From positions 1 through 64,000 of the forward strand of contig NZ_JAPCHX010000002.1 of assembly GCF_026107415.2 (NCBI RefSeq): a stretch of 64,000 nt of DNA, in the 5' to 3' direction. The notes below the pieces were generated by a model. It did not search any database. It worked only from the letters and a program-made list of their open reading frames with translations, and was not told where the DNA came from. The translations under genes were made by a program, and so were the position numbers. The DNA is from Microbacterium sp. MPKO10 (GTDB taxonomy: Bacteria > Actinomycetota > Actinomycetes > Actinomycetales > Microbacteriaceae). The stretch's first letter is position 1. Every line of letters begins with the position of its first letter. Positions 28,315 to 37,714 of this stretch are shown here, piece by piece.

Positions 28315-28734
28315 ATGTTGATCCCCCGCAAAGTTAAGTTCCGCAAGCAGCACCGTCCGGTTCGTACCGGACAGGCGACCGGCGGTACCAAGGTCAGCTT
28401 TGGTGAGTTCGGCATTCAGGCGCTCACCCCGGCCTACGTGACCAACCGCCAGATCGAGGCTGCTCGTATCGCGATGACCCGTCACATCAAGCGTGGTGGA
28501 AAGGTGTGGATCAACATCTACCCTGACCGCCCGCTCACCAAGAAGCCGGCTGAGACCCGCATGGGTTCCGGTAAGGGCTCGCCCGAGTGGTGGGTCGCAA
28601 ACGTCAAGCCCGGACGCGTGCTGTTCGAGGTAGCGGGTGTCGATGAGACGCTCGCCCGCGAAGCACTCACCCGTGCAATTCACAAGCTGCCCCTCAAGGC
28701 ACGCATCATCAAGCGCGAGGAGGGCGACGCGTAA
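28315..28734 (+). CDS. rplP: 50S ribosomal protein L16
   Basis: 139 residues. [14 protein letters not shown] at the start, [18 protein letters not shown] at the conserved core, and a C-terminus typical of L16. Binds near the A-site tRNA elbow. Coupled to rpmC by TAATG. Confidence 0.98.
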   Translation: MLIPRKVKFRKQHRPVRTGQATGGTKVSFGEFGIQALTPAYVTNRQIEAARIAMTRHIKRGGKVWINIYPDRPLTKKPAETRMGSGKGSPEWWVANVKPGRVLFEVAGVDETLAREALTRAIHKLPLKARIIKREEGDA

Positions 28735-29054
28735 TGGCGATCGGTTCCAAGGAGCTCACGCCCGCTGAGCTCGACACATTCGAAGACGAGCGTCTGACTG
28801 ACGAGCTGCGCAAGGCGAAGGAAGAGCTGTTCAACCTTCGTTTTCAGGCGGCCACCGGCCAGCTTGAGACGCACGGGCGACTGCGCGCTGTCAAGCGCGA
28901 CATCGCTCGCATCTACACGGTGATCCGCGAGCGTGAGCTCGGCATTCGTGCCACACCGGTACCTGTCGAGGCTCCGGCGAAGGAGACCCGCAAGAGCAAG
29001 AAGGCCAAGGCAGCCGAAGAGGCAGCCGCGGCTGACGAGACGAAGGAGGCCTAG
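28734..29054 (+). CDS. rpmC: 50S ribosomal protein L29 with C-terminal charged extension
   Basis: 106 residues against about 65-80 usually. The core [15 protein letters not shown] and [19 protein letters not shown] is normal; the last ~35 residues are a Lys/Ala/Glu-rich tail ([14 protein letters not shown]). L29 lies next to L23 at the tunnel exit, where a flexible tail could touch factors. 3 nt before rpsQ. Confidence 0.97.
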   Translation: MAIGSKELTPAELDTFEDERLTDELRKAKEELFNLRFQAATGQLETHGRLRAVKRDIARIYTVIRERELGIRATPVPVEAPAKETRKSKKAKAAEEAAAADETKEA

Positions 29055-29057
29055 AAC

Positions 29058-29357
29058 ATGGCTGAGACTGCAAAGGCAGCATCCGAGGCCGCGTCAGGCG
29101 CTCCTGTTCGCGGTTACCGCAAGACCCTTCGCGGCTACGTCGTCAGCGACAAGATGGAGAAGACCATCGTCGTCGAGGTCGAAGACCGCGTGAAGCACCC
29201 GCTGTACGGCAAGGTCATTCGCCGCAGCTCCAAGGTGAAGGCGCATGACGAGCAGGGGCAGGCCGGCATCGGCGACCTCGTCGTCATCGACGAGACCCGT
29301 CCGCTGAGCGCCACGAAGCGCTGGCGCCTCGTCGAGATCGTCGAGAAGGCCAAGTAA
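29058..29357 (+). CDS. rpsQ: 30S ribosomal protein S17
   Basis: 99 residues. Core [22 protein letters not shown] and the C-terminal [22 protein letters not shown] are conserved; an Ala-rich N-terminal leader of ~15 residues is added. One of the very few CAGCATCC motifs of the ribosomal core is in it (29079). rplN begins 32 nt downstream. Confidence 0.98.
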   Translation: MAETAKAASEAASGAPVRGYRKTLRGYVVSDKMEKTIVVEVEDRVKHPLYGKVIRRSSKVKAHDEQGQAGIGDLVVIDETRPLSATKRWRLVEIVEKAK

Positions 29358-29389
29358 GCCTGTCGGCTTGCTGTGAGAAGGAGTAAGGA

Positions 29390-29758
29390 ATGATTCAGCA
29401 GGAATCACGGCTCAAGGTTGCCGATAACAGCGGTGCCAAAGAGCTCCTCACGATTCGCGTGCTTGGCGGATCAGGCCGTCACTACGCTGGCCTCGGTGAC
29501 ACCATCGTCGCCACAGTGAAGGATGCCATCCCCGGCGGAAACGTGAAGCGAGGCGATATCGTCAAGGCGGTCATCGTCCGCACGAAGAAGCAGAGCCGTC
29601 GTCAGGACGGCTCGTACATCAAGTTCGACGAGAACGCCGCAGTGATCTTGAAGAGCGACGGCGAGCCCCGCGGTACCCGTATCTTCGGGCCGGTCGGTCG
29701 CGAGCTTCGCGACAAGCGGTTCATGAAGATCGTCTCGCTGGCACCGGAGGTTATCTAG
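29390..29758 (+). CDS. rplN: 50S ribosomal protein L14
   Basis: 122 residues, exactly standard. Begins [18 protein letters not shown] and ends [13 protein letters not shown]. Lies at the subunit interface and binds ribosome-silencing factor in many bacteria. 2 nt before rplX. Confidence 0.99.
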   Translation: MIQQESRLKVADNSGAKELLTIRVLGGSGRHYAGLGDTIVATVKDAIPGGNVKRGDIVKAVIVRTKKQSRRQDGSYIKFDENAAVILKSDGEPRGTRIFGPVGRELRDKRFMKIVSLAPEVI

Positions 29759-29760
29759 TC

Positions 29761-30126
29761 ATGGGAGCAAAGATCAAGAAGGGTGACCTGGTGCAGGTCA
29801 TCAGCGGCCCAACCGAAGAGCGCGGCGGTTACCGTGGCAAGCAGGGTCGTGTCATTGAGGTGCTCATCGAGAAGGAGCGCGTGATCGTCGAGGGCGTCAA
29901 CTACGTCACGAAGCACGTGCGCCAGGGCCAGACGCAGCGTGGGACCAAGACCGGCGGTCTTGAGACTCACGAGGCTCCGATCCACATCTCGAACGTTGCA
30001 CTCGTCGACCCCGACACCAAGAAGCCGGTCAAGGTCGGCTTCCGCAACGAAGAAGTCGTCAAGGACGGCGTCGCCAAGACGGTGCGCGTTCGGTACGACA
30101 AGAAGTCTGGTAAGGACCTGAAGTAA
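29761..30126 (+). CDS. rplX: 50S ribosomal protein L24
   Basis: 121 residues. The KOW motif with [10 protein letters not shown] and [11 protein letters not shown] is at the N-terminus, with [20 protein letters not shown] later. Assembly initiator of the 50S subunit. Coupled to rplE by TAATG. Confidence 0.98.
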   Translation: MGAKIKKGDLVQVISGPTEERGGYRGKQGRVIEVLIEKERVIVEGVNYVTKHVRQGQTQRGTKTGGLETHEAPIHISNVALVDPDTKKPVKVGFRNEEVVKDGVAKTVRVRYDKKSGKDLK

Positions 30127-30716
30127 TGACTGACACCGCAGCTGCTGCGCCCGCTGGCAAAATCCAGCCGCGCCTCAAGCAGAAGTACAAGACGGAGATC
30201 ATCCCGCAGCTCAAAGAGCAGTTCGGGTTCTCGAACGTTCACCAGGTCCCCGGCCTTGTGAAAATCGTCGTGAACACGGGTGTCGGCGACGCCGCGCGCG
30301 ACAGCAAGGTCATCGACGGCGCGATCGCCGACCTGACCAAGATCACCGGGCAGAAGCCGCAGGTCACGAAGGCACGTAAGTCCATCGCGCAGTTCAAGCT
30401 GCGTGAAGGACAGGCGATCGGCGCGCACACCACGCTGCGCGGCGACCGCGCGTGGGAGTTCCTCGACCGGCTTCTGTCACTTGCACTTCCGCGCATCCGC
30501 GACTTCCGCGGACTCAACGACCGTCAGTTCGACGGCAACGGCAACTACACATTCGGTCTCACCGAGCAGTCCGTGTTCCACGAGATTGACCAGGACAAGA
30601 TCGATCGCGTGCGCGGTTTCGACATCACTGTCGTGACCACGGCACGCAACGACGACGAAGGCCGTGCGCTCCTCAAGGCGCTCGGGTTCCCCTTCGCCTC
30701 GAAAGACGCCGCGTAG
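30126..30716 (+). CDS. rplE: 50S ribosomal protein L5
   Basis: 196 residues. Conserved [20 protein letters not shown] and [21 protein letters not shown] segments. Binds 5S rRNA and contacts P-site tRNA. In most actinobacteria a small zinc-type S14 gene follows; here a palindromic hairpin and then rpsH follow instead. Confidence 0.98.
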   Translation: MTDTAAAAPAGKIQPRLKQKYKTEIIPQLKEQFGFSNVHQVPGLVKIVVNTGVGDAARDSKVIDGAIADLTKITGQKPQVTKARKSIAQFKLREGQAIGAHTTLRGDRAWEFLDRLLSLALPRIRDFRGLNDRQFDGNGNYTFGLTEQSVFHEIDQDKIDRVRGFDITVVTTARNDDEGRALLKALGFPFASKDAA

Positions 30717-30724
30717 CGGCGCTG

Positions 30725-30748
30725 CGGGGTCGGCAGCTGCCGACCCCG
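30725..30748. other. 24-bp perfect palindrome between rplE and rpsH
   Basis: CGGGGTCGGCAG followed directly by its exact complement, 8 nt after the rplE stop. As RNA it forms a strong hairpin that could be a processing or partial termination site dividing the S10 and spc gene sets. The 97-nt gap has no open frame for S14. Confidence 0.7.
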
Positions 30749-30813
30749 TTCACACCACAGGTCTGCATTCGTGTAACGGGTGTACGAAACCTGGTGAGCA
30801 AAGGAAATAACAC

Positions 30814-31212
30814 ATGACAATGACAGATCCGGTCGCAGACATGCTGACCAGACTGCGCAACGCGAACACGGCGCACCACGAGTCCGTGTCGATGCCGCAC
30901 TCGAAACTGAAGAGCCGCATCGCGGACATCCTCAAGAGCGAAGGCTTCATCACCGGCTGGGACGTCGAAGACGCTCGTGTCGGCAAGACGCTGACGCTGA
31001 ACCTCAAGTTCGGCCCCGATCGCGAACCGTCGATCGTCGGCATCAAGCGCGTGTCGAAGCCAGGGCTCCGCGTGTATGCCAAGTCGACAGAGCTCCCCAG
31101 CGTGCTCGGCGGACTCGGCGTTGCGATCCTGTCCACCTCCTCCGGTCTTCTGACGGACCGCGAGGCCGAGAAGAAGGGCGTCGGCGGGGAAGTCCTCGCC
31201 TACGTGTGGTAA
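30814..31212 (+). CDS. rpsH: 30S ribosomal protein S8
   Basis: 132 residues. [18 protein letters not shown] at the start and [20 protein letters not shown] with the C-terminal rRNA-binding core. S8 is the repressor of the spc operon in E. coli. ATG at 30814 with AAGGAAA upstream; a second in-frame ATG at 30820 is possible. 6 nt before rplF. Confidence 0.97.
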   Translation: MTMTDPVADMLTRLRNANTAHHESVSMPHSKLKSRIADILKSEGFITGWDVEDARVGKTLTLNLKFGPDREPSIVGIKRVSKPGLRVYAKSTELPSVLGGLGVAILSTSSGLLTDREAEKKGVGGEVLAYVW

Positions 31213-31218
31213 CGCGCA

Positions 31219-31755
31219 ATGTCACGTATTGGAAAGCTTCCCATTGACATCCCCGCAGGGGTAGATGTCACCATCAACGGTCAGTCCGTCACGGTGAAGG
31301 GCCCGAAGGGTGAGCTCAGCCTCACCGTTGCCGAGCCCATCGTGGCTCAGGTCGACGACGGCCAGATCGTTGTCAGCCGCCCGGACGAGGAGCGCGAGTC
31401 GCGTTCGCTTCACGGATTGACGCGCACGCTGATCAACAACAACATCATCGGGGTCACGACGGGCTACACCAAGGGCCTCGAGGTCGTCGGAACCGGTTAC
31501 CGCGTGCTGCAGAAGGGGTCGAACATCGAGTTCGCTCTCGGATTCTCGCACCCCGTTGTCGTCGAGCCGCCGGCGGGCATCACGCTCACCGTCGAGGGCA
31601 ACAACAAGATCACGGTCTCGGGCATCGACAAGCAGGCCGTCGGTGAGACCGCCGCCAACATTCGCAAGATTCGCAGGCCGGAGCCCTACAAGGGCAAGGG
31701 CGTGCGTTACGCAGGCGAGGTCATTCGCCGCAAGGCCGGAAAGGCTGGTAAGTAA
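31219..31755 (+). CDS. rplF: 50S ribosomal protein L6
   Basis: 178 residues, standard. [17 protein letters not shown], the two L6 repeats, and the C-terminal [16 protein letters not shown] for binding the sarcin-ricin region. 2 nt before rplR. Confidence 0.98.
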   Translation: MSRIGKLPIDIPAGVDVTINGQSVTVKGPKGELSLTVAEPIVAQVDDGQIVVSRPDEERESRSLHGLTRTLINNNIIGVTTGYTKGLEVVGTGYRVLQKGSNIEFALGFSHPVVVEPPAGITLTVEGNNKITVSGIDKQAVGETAANIRKIRRPEPYKGKGVRYAGEVIRRKAGKAGK

Positions 31756-31757
31756 GC

Positions 31758-32117
31758 ATGGCTGTCAAGACCAAGTCGTCAGCCCGCAACCGTCGTCACG
31801 CGCGCCTTCGCAAGAAGGTCGCGGGGACCGCGTCGCGTCCGCGTCTCGTTGTCACTCGTTCGTCGCGCCACGTGTTCGTTCAGGTCGTCGACGACGCCAA
31901 GGGCCACACACTCGTGTCCGCGTCCACGCTCGAAACCGATCTGCGTTCGTCCTCCGGTGACAAGTCGGAGAAGGCGAAGAAGGTCGGCGAGCTTGTCGCC
32001 TCGCGCGCCAAGGATGCGGGAATCGAGTCCGTTGTATTTGACCGTGGTGGGAACCGTTACGCAGGACGCGTCGCGGCGATCGCCGAAGGTGCTCGAGAGG
32101 GTGGACTGAACCTGTGA
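31758..32117 (+). CDS. rplR: 50S ribosomal protein L18
   Basis: 119 residues. Basic N-terminus [21 protein letters not shown] and C-terminal [23 protein letters not shown] bind 5S rRNA together with L5. The stop overlaps the GTG of rpsE (GTGA). Confidence 0.98.
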   Translation: MAVKTKSSARNRRHARLRKKVAGTASRPRLVVTRSSRHVFVQVVDDAKGHTLVSASTLETDLRSSSGDKSEKAKKVGELVASRAKDAGIESVVFDRGGNRYAGRVAAIAEGAREGGLNL

Positions 32118-32839
32118 GCGAAGCAAAGAAGGAGCAGGACGTGGCTACAGACCAGACTGCTGAAAAGCCTGTGGAGACCGCAGCCGGCTCAGAGCCGCGC
32201 ACGGACGATCCCCGCAACAACCGTCGCGGCGGTGGCCGTGGCGACCGCAACCAGGGTCGTGACCGTGGCGGACGCGACCGTGGCGGACGCGACGACAAGA
32301 ACCAGTTCCTTGAGCGCGTTGTCACGATCAACCGTGTGTCGAAGGTCGTCAAGGGTGGTCGTCGCTTCAGCTTCACCGCACTCGTCGTCGTTGGCGACGG
32401 AAACGGTGTCGTGGGCGTCGGATACGGTAAGGCTCGTGAGGTCCCCCTCGCGATCTCGAAGGGCGTTGAAGAGGCGAAGAAGAACTTCTTCCGCGTCCCC
32501 CGCATCGGCCAGTCGATCCCGCACCCGGTTCAGGGCGAGGAAGCCGCGGGCGTCGTCCTGCTGCGTCCGGCTGCTGCCGGTACCGGTGTTATCGCCGGTG
32601 GTCCCGTTCGCGCCGTGCTCGAGTGCGCCGGAATCCACGACGTGCTCAGCAAGTCGCTCGGATCGTCGAACACCATTAACATCGTGCGTGCAACCGTCAC
32701 CGCGCTCAAGCAGCTCGAAGAGCCTCGCGCCGTTGCCGCTCGCCGCGGCAAGGAGTACGACGAGGTTGCCCCGGCTAAGTTGCTGCAGATCGAGGCGCGG
32801 GCCGCAGAGGCAGCCGCAGCCGCGAAGGTAGGTGCGTAA
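32114..32839 (+). CDS. rpsE: 30S ribosomal protein S5 with RGG-like N-terminal extension
   Basis: 241 residues against ~167 in E. coli. Residues ~1-60 are an added, probably disordered segment ending in Arg/Gly/Asp repeats ([22 protein letters not shown]), similar in composition to RNA-binding RGG boxes. The S5 core starts at [18 protein letters not shown] and includes the fidelity-related [12 protein letters not shown] loop. GTG start in GTGA overlap with rplR; TAATG junction with rpmD. Confidence 0.97.
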   Translation: MSEAKKEQDVATDQTAEKPVETAAGSEPRTDDPRNNRRGGGRGDRNQGRDRGGRDRGGRDDKNQFLERVVTINRVSKVVKGGRRFSFTALVVVGDGNGVVGVGYGKAREVPLAISKGVEEAKKNFFRVPRIGQSIPHPVQGEEAAGVVLLRPAAAGTGVIAGGPVRAVLECAGIHDVLSKSLGSSNTINIVRATVTALKQLEEPRAVAARRGKEYDEVAPAKLLQIEARAAEAAAAAKVGA

Positions 32840-33024
32840 TGGCCAGCCAGCTGAAGGTCACGCAGATCAAGTCCAAAATTAGTGAGAAGCAGAACCAGCG
32901 CGACACGCTTCGCAGCCTGGGACTCAAGCGCATCGGCGACGTGGTGGTCCGCGAGGACTCGCCGCAGACCCGTGGCTACGTCAACGCTGTTTCCCACCTC
33001 GTAAAGGTTGAGGAGATCGACTAA
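32839..33024 (+). CDS. rpmD: 50S ribosomal protein L30
   Basis: 61 residues, standard. [23 protein letters not shown] and [20 protein letters not shown] match the family. TAATG junctions on both sides couple it with rpsE and rplO. Confidence 0.98.
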   Translation: MASQLKVTQIKSKISEKQNQRDTLRSLGLKRIGDVVVREDSPQTRGYVNAVSHLVKVEEID

Positions 33025-33590
33025 TGGCTGACGAGAAGAAGGACGTCACCACAGACACGGCCGCTCCCGCCGAGAAGGCAGCCAAGGCTCCCGCGAAGAA
33101 GGCTCCGGCCAAAAAGTCGGCTGCCAAGGCGGAGACCAAGGCTGAGGCCAGCACCCCGGTGCTGAAGGTTCACCACCTGCGCCCCGCACCCGGATCCAAG
33201 ACCGACCGCACGCGTGTCGGCCGCGGTGAGGCGTCGAAGGGTAAGACGGCAGGTCGTGGTACCAAGGGAACCAAGGCCCGCTATCAGGTGCGCCCCGGAT
33301 TCGAGGGTGGACAGCTCCCGGCGCACATGCGTACGCCGAAGCTGCGCGGGTTCAAGAACCCCTTCCGCGTCGAGTACCAGGTTGTGAACCTCGAGCGTCT
33401 TGCCGAGCTCTACCCCAAGGGTGGCGACGTCACCGTTGATGACCTCGTGTCCAAGGGCGCCGTTCGCAAGAACGAGAAGGTCAAGGTCCTCGGGAACGGC
33501 GAGATTTCGGTGAAGCTGAACGTTGAGGTCGACAAGGTCTCGGGCTCGGCGGAGCAGAAGATCGTCGCAGCCGGCGGTTCGGTCAAGTAA
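33024..33590 (+). CDS. rplO: 50S ribosomal protein L15 with Ala/Lys-rich N-terminal extension
   Basis: 188 residues against ~145 usually. The first ~45 residues are an AK-rich, histone H1-like tail ([14 protein letters not shown]). The L15 core begins at [22 protein letters not shown] and ends IVAAGGSVK. Last ribosomal gene before secY; a 160-nt gap with a stem-loop follows. Confidence 0.97.
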   Translation: MADEKKDVTTDTAAPAEKAAKAPAKKAPAKKSAAKAETKAEASTPVLKVHHLRPAPGSKTDRTRVGRGEASKGKTAGRGTKGTKARYQVRPGFEGGQLPAHMRTPKLRGFKNPFRVEYQVVNLERLAELYPKGGDVTVDDLVSKGAVRKNEKVKVLGNGEISVKLNVEVDKVSGSAEQKIVAAGGSVK

Positions 33591-33647
33591 TTTACGACCG
33601 GTCGTGCGATTCGCCAACACCGTGATTCGCGTCTTCGATTGTTCGTT

Positions 33648-33683
33648 GGGCCCAGTAATCGGCTAGATTCGATTGCTGGGCCC
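33648..33683 (+). terminator. Stem-loop between rplO and secY
   Basis: A 14-bp stem with one G-U pair (33648-33661 with 33670-33683) and an 8-nt loop, followed by a mixed T-rich stretch (TTCGATTTCGG). It may be a leaky terminator lowering secY-adk-map expression relative to ribosomal genes. Confidence 0.6.
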
Positions 33684-33751
33684 TTCGATTTCGGAAGGCT
33701 CTTCGTCGGCATGGCGAGTCGGACAGTCCGGCTCAACCCAGGAGGCCCTTG

Positions 33752-35074
33752 TTGTTTAGCGCAATTGCGCGGATCTTCCGCACCCCGGACCTGCGCCGGA
33801 AGATCGGCTTCACCCTCGGCATCATTGCCCTGTACCGGCTCGGTTCGTTCATCCCGACGCCGTTCGTCGATTTCGCCAACGTACAGAAATGTCTGGCACT
33901 GAACCAGGGCACAAGCGGCCTGTACGAGCTCGTCAACCTGTTCTCAGGTGGTGCGCTCCTGCAGCTGTCGATCTTCGCACTCGGCATCATGCCGTACATC
34001 ACCGCGTCGATCATCACGCAGCTGCTCCGCGTGGTCATTCCGCACTTCGACACCTTGCACAAGGAAGGCCAGGCCGGCCAGAGCAAGCTGACGCAGTACA
34101 CGCGGTACCTCACAATCTTCCTCGGCATCCTTCAGTCGACGACGCTGATCACTGTGGCGCGAAGTGGCGCACTCTTCGGGACCAACTCCGGCCCCGAATG
34201 CAGCTCGCTGCTGACCGATGACACCTGGTATGCGGTTCTTCTGATGGTGCTCACAATGACAGCGGGCACCGGACTCATCATGTGGATGGGCGAGCTCATC
34301 ACTGAGCGCGGGATCGGCAATGGAATGTCGCTGCTGATCTTCACGTCGATCGCCGCCACATTCCCGAGCTCGCTGTGGGCCATCGCTGAGTCTCACGGAT
34401 TCGAGATGTTCCTTCTCGTTCTCGCCATCGGCTGCGTCGTTGTCGTCGCCGTCGTATTTGTCGAGCAGTCACAGCGGCGCGTTCCCGTGCAGTACGCAAA
34501 GCGCATGGTCGGACGCCGCACCTATGGCGGCAACAGCACATACATTCCGATCAAGGTCAACATGGCCGGTGTGATTCCGATCATCTTCGCCTCATCGCTG
34601 CTGTACCTGCCCGCGCTCATCGCGCAGTTCAACCAGCCGGCCGCCGGTGAAGCGCCCCCGGCCTGGGTCACGTGGATCACCACGTATCTGACGAACGGCG
34701 ACCACCCGCTGTACATGGCTCTGTACTTCCTGCTCATCATCGGGTTCACGTACTTCTACGTGGCGATCACCTTCAACCCGGAGGAAGTCGCTGACAACAT
34801 GAAGAAGTACGGTGGCTTCATTCCCGGCATCCGCGCCGGGCGCCCGACGGCCGAGTACCTCGATTACGTGCTCACCCGTGTGACGCTGCCTGGATCCCTG
34901 TACCTCGGATTGATCGCTCTGATTCCGCTTGTCGCTCTCGCGACGGTTGGCGCCAACCAGAACTTCCCGTTCGGCGGAGCATCAATCCTCATCATCGTCG
35001 GTGTTGGTCTTGAGACGGTCAAGCAGATCGACTCGCAGCTCCAGCAGCGTCACTACGAAGGGTTGCTTCGATGA
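33752..35074 (+). CDS. secY: Preprotein translocase subunit SecY
   Basis: 440 residues with about ten membrane helices; core channel of the Sec translocon. N-terminus [20 protein letters not shown] is typical, and the plug and lateral-gate region ([21 protein letters not shown]) and cytosolic loop [14 protein letters not shown] are conserved. Start is TTG: two TTG codons are in tandem (33749 and 33752); 33752 is chosen because AGGAGG ends 6 nt before it. A weak start codon plus an upstream stem-loop may keep levels modest. ATGA overlap with adk. Confidence 0.96.
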   Translation: MFSAIARIFRTPDLRRKIGFTLGIIALYRLGSFIPTPFVDFANVQKCLALNQGTSGLYELVNLFSGGALLQLSIFALGIMPYITASIITQLLRVVIPHFDTLHKEGQAGQSKLTQYTRYLTIFLGILQSTTLITVARSGALFGTNSGPECSSLLTDDTWYAVLLMVLTMTAGTGLIMWMGELITERGIGNGMSLLIFTSIAATFPSSLWAIAESHGFEMFLLVLAIGCVVVVAVVFVEQSQRRVPVQYAKRMVGRRTYGGNSTYIPIKVNMAGVIPIIFASSLLYLPALIAQFNQPAAGEAPPAWVTWITTYLTNGDHPLYMALYFLLIIGFTYFYVAITFNPEEVADNMKKYGGFIPGIRAGRPTAEYLDYVLTRVTLPGSLYLGLIALIPLVALATVGANQNFPFGGASILIIVGVGLETVKQIDSQLQQRHYEGLLR

Positions 35075-35682
35075 CGACGGAAAACTCCCAGGCGAACGTG
35101 CGGCTGCTGATCGTCGGCCCTCCCGGAGCGGGAAAGGGCACGCAGGCGAGCGTTATTGCCTCCACCTACGGAATTCCTGCGATCTCGACCGGAGATATCT
35201 TCCGTCAGAACATCGCCGACGGCACCGAACTGGGAAAGAAGGTCGACGCGATCGTCTCGAGCGGGGGCTACGTTCCTGATTCGCTGACGAACGAGATCGT
35301 CGCCGACCGACTGCAGCAGAGCGACGCCGCACAGGGCTTCCTCCTGGACGGCTACCCCCGCACGGCGGAGCAGGTGGCCGAGCTCGACCGCATTCTCGCG
35401 GCATCCGGGCATGCACTGGACGCCGTGGTGCAGCTGACGGCCGACCGCGACGAGGTCGTGAAGCGTCTGCTGATCCGCGCTGAGCAGCAGGGCCGCTCGG
35501 ACGACACCGAGGACGTCATCCGCCACCGGCAGGATGTCTACACCGAGCAGACGGCTCCGGTGATCGCCGAGTATGAAAAGCGCGGTCTCGTTGTGAGCGT
35601 CGACGGCCTCGGCACGATCGACGAGGTCAGCGATCGGGTTCTGAGCGCTCTGGCACAGCGCGGGCTGGCAGCATCCGCCTGA
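35071..35682 (+). CDS. adk: Adenylate kinase, short-LID type
   Basis: 203 residues. P-loop [18 protein letters not shown]-binding [25 protein letters not shown]. The LID is short, with no zinc-binding cysteines, as in other actinobacteria. Converts ATP + AMP to 2 ADP. Starts inside the secY stop (ATGA) and shares a base with the map start. Confidence 0.97.
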   Translation: MTTENSQANVRLLIVGPPGAGKGTQASVIASTYGIPAISTGDIFRQNIADGTELGKKVDAIVSSGGYVPDSLTNEIVADRLQQSDAAQGFLLDGYPRTAEQVAELDRILAASGHALDAVVQLTADRDEVVKRLLIRAEQQGRSDDTEDVIRHRQDVYTEQTAPVIAEYEKRGLVVSVDGLGTIDEVSDRVLSALAQRGLAASA

Positions 35683-36530
35683 TGCGACCGCTGCGCCGCT
35701 CGATCTACAAGTCACCTGCCCAGCTGCGGCTGATGCGGGAACCAGGGCTCTTGACGGCGCGCGCTCTCGCCGCCGCGTGCGACGCGGTGAGGCCCGGCGT
35801 GACGACGGCGGAGATCGACAGCGTTGCTGAGAGCGTCATCGTGGCTGGTGGTGGCAAGCCGAATTTCAAGATGGAGCGCGGCTACCACCACACGCTGTGC
35901 GTTTCAGTCAACGACGAGGTCGTCCACGGGATTCCCGGCGACCGCGTGATCGAGCCGGGCGACATCGTCTCGATCGACTGCGGTGCCGACGTCGGCGGCT
36001 GGAACGGTGACTCGGCGGCAACTGTCGTGGTTCCGGACCCCGAGCGCCCAGACGTCGTGGCAGCGCGCGAGAAGCTCTCTGCGGCCACAGAAGGCTCACT
36101 GTGGGCTGGCATCGCGCGACTGGCGACAGCAACGCACCTGAACGAGATCGGCGACGCCGTGCAGAGTTTCATCGAGGCGAACCCGGCGGCAGACGGCAGC
36201 GCATACGGCATCATCGAGGACTACATCGGCCACGGCATCGGCCGTTCGATGCACGAAGAGCCGCCGGTCTTCAACTACCGCGTGCCCATGCAGGGCCCCG
36301 CGGTGAAGAACGGTCTTGTCGTCGCCATCGAGCCGATGGTCGTGGAAGCATCGCCAGACACCGAGGTGCAGAGCGATGACTGGACTGTCGTGACGACCGA
36401 CGGCGGAGCCGCCGCGCACTGGGAGCACAGCATTGCCGTCCATGCCGGCGGGATCTGGGTGCTCACAGCCGAAGACGGGGGAGCGGCGGGGCTCGCCCCG
36501 TTCGGCATCACGCCGGCACCCATCGCCTGA
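35682..36530 (+). CDS. map: Methionine aminopeptidase, type I
   Basis: 282 residues. Pita-bread fold with metal ligands in SIDCGADVGGWNGDSAA (two Asp), GHGIGRSMHEEP (His), AIEPMV (Glu) and HWEHSIAV (Glu); GYHHTLCVSVNDEVVHGIP holds the substrate His. Removes initiator Met during translation, near SecY in function and position. No N-terminal zinc finger or SH3-like extension. TGATG junction with adk. It is the last gene before the PabC/mannitol segment; infA, usually its neighbour, is displaced 8.9 kb downstream. Confidence 0.96.
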   Translation: MRPLRRSIYKSPAQLRLMREPGLLTARALAAACDAVRPGVTTAEIDSVAESVIVAGGGKPNFKMERGYHHTLCVSVNDEVVHGIPGDRVIEPGDIVSIDCGADVGGWNGDSAATVVVPDPERPDVVAAREKLSAATEGSLWAGIARLATATHLNEIGDAVQSFIEANPAADGSAYGIIEDYIGHGIGRSMHEEPPVFNYRVPMQGPAVKNGLVVAIEPMVVEASPDTEVQSDDWTVVTTDGGAAAHWEHSIAVHAGGIWVLTAEDGGAAGLAPFGITPAPIA

Positions 36531-36644
36531 CCCGCACTGAGTGCCTGGCCTGCTCGGCTCTCCTGATGGCCCTGGTTGCCTGATCGGTGCCCGTCGGCTG
36601 GCCAGCATCTGCCGGTCACCGAACGGCTGCCGCCCGAGGCGCGG

Positions 36645-36650
36645 TATCGT
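36645..36650 (+). promoter_or_regulatory. Putative -10 box (TATCGT), leaderless
   Basis: TATCGT ends 6 nt before the ATG at 36657, where no ribosome binding site is visible. No clear -35. The rest of the 126-nt gap after map holds nothing I can identify. Confidence 0.4.
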
Positions 36651-36656
36651 CGCCTC

Positions 36657-37547
36657 ATGGCCGTCGTCTTCATGATCACCCCGCGCCACCCCGAGACCAC
36701 GCCGGGAAACGCTGACGCGTCGTCACTCGATGCACTCCTGGTGCCGCACGATCCGGATGCTGCCGCCCTCAGCGTCTTCGACGCCGGAGCCGCGCGAGGC
36801 GACGGCGTCTTCGAGACAATCGGGGTGAACGCCGGCCGCGCGCGCAAACCCGAATCGCACATTGCTCGCCTAGCAGCATCCGCTCGCATTATGGATCTAC
36901 CCGCACCAGACGTTTCGGTCTGGCGCCACGCGATTGACCGCGTCGTATCCCTGCTCGATCCGGAACGCAGCGGTGTGATCCGGCTGGTGATCACACGCGG
37001 AACACCGGGGGCGGGACCCACCTGCTGGATCACGGGGGAGGAGGTCTCGCCCGAGGTCCGTGAGCGGGAGAGTGGCGTGCGCGTGGTGCTGCTCGACCGG
37101 GGCTGGCCCATCGACATCGCCGACAGGGCACCCTGGATGCTGGCGGGCGCGAAGACCCTCTCGTACGCCCCCAACATGGCCGCACTGCGCGAGGCTCGAC
37201 GCCGCGGAGCAGATGACGTCGTCTTCACGTCGCTGGAGGGATTCGCGCTGGAAGGGCCGACGTCGTCGCTGATCATCAGGACGGGGATGCTGTTGAGCAC
37301 GCCGGCCTCTGGCGACGGGAATCTGCCCGGGACGACCCAGCGCGAAATCTTCGACTGGGCACGCCAGAACGGGTTCGAGACGTCGTCGCGCCGGGTGCCC
37401 GCAGACGAGGTGCGGAGCGCGAATGCCGCCTGGCTGGTGTCGAGTGTGCGACTCGTGGTGCCGATCACCGCCATCGACGGGCGCGGAATGGATGTCGACG
37501 CCGAACTCACAGACCGCATGAACGAGCACCTTCTGGCGCTCGGCTGA
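36657..37547 (+). CDS. Class IV PLP aminotransferase, probably 4-amino-4-deoxychorismate lyase
   Basis: 296 residues. Fold-type IV features: SVFDAGAARGDGVFETIGVNAGR near the N-terminus, the likely Schiff-base lysine in MLAGAKTLSYAPNMAALREAR, FTSLEGFALEGPTSSLII and GTTQREIFDWA for phosphate binding. The pattern fits PabC, which forms p-aminobenzoate for folate, but D-amino acid or branched-chain aminotransferases share it. An ATG at 36672 is an alternative start. Lies alone between map and the antisense mtlR gene. Confidence 0.78.
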   Translation: MAVVFMITPRHPETTPGNADASSLDALLVPHDPDAAALSVFDAGAARGDGVFETIGVNAGRARKPESHIARLAASARIMDLPAPDVSVWRHAIDRVVSLLDPERSGVIRLVITRGTPGAGPTCWITGEEVSPEVRERESGVRVVLLDRGWPIDIADRAPWMLAGAKTLSYAPNMAALREARRRGADDVVFTSLEGFALEGPTSSLIIRTGMLLSTPASGDGNLPGTTQREIFDWARQNGFETSSRRVPADEVRSANAAWLVSSVRLVVPITAIDGRGMDVDAELTDRMNEHLLALG

Positions 37548-37597
37548 ACAGCGCCGGGCCGGCCTGCCCGCTACAGAGTCGGACGATACGCGCCGGG

Positions 37598-37620
37598 GCC
37601 GGCCGAATGCTCGGGCCGGC
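37598..37620. terminator. Possible bidirectional hairpin between convergent genes
   Basis: GCCGGCC (37598-37604) pairs with GGCCGGC (37614-37620) across a 9-nt loop in the 167-nt gap between two convergent genes. No T-run; weak. Confidence 0.35.
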
Positions 37621-37714
37621 TGCGCGCATCCGAGTGGACAGAACGTTTCCTGGCTTCTGGATACCTCTGGGCTGGGCTGCGGCGTGGCTGGAGAGGGGCA
37701 GGGCGCAGCCGATC

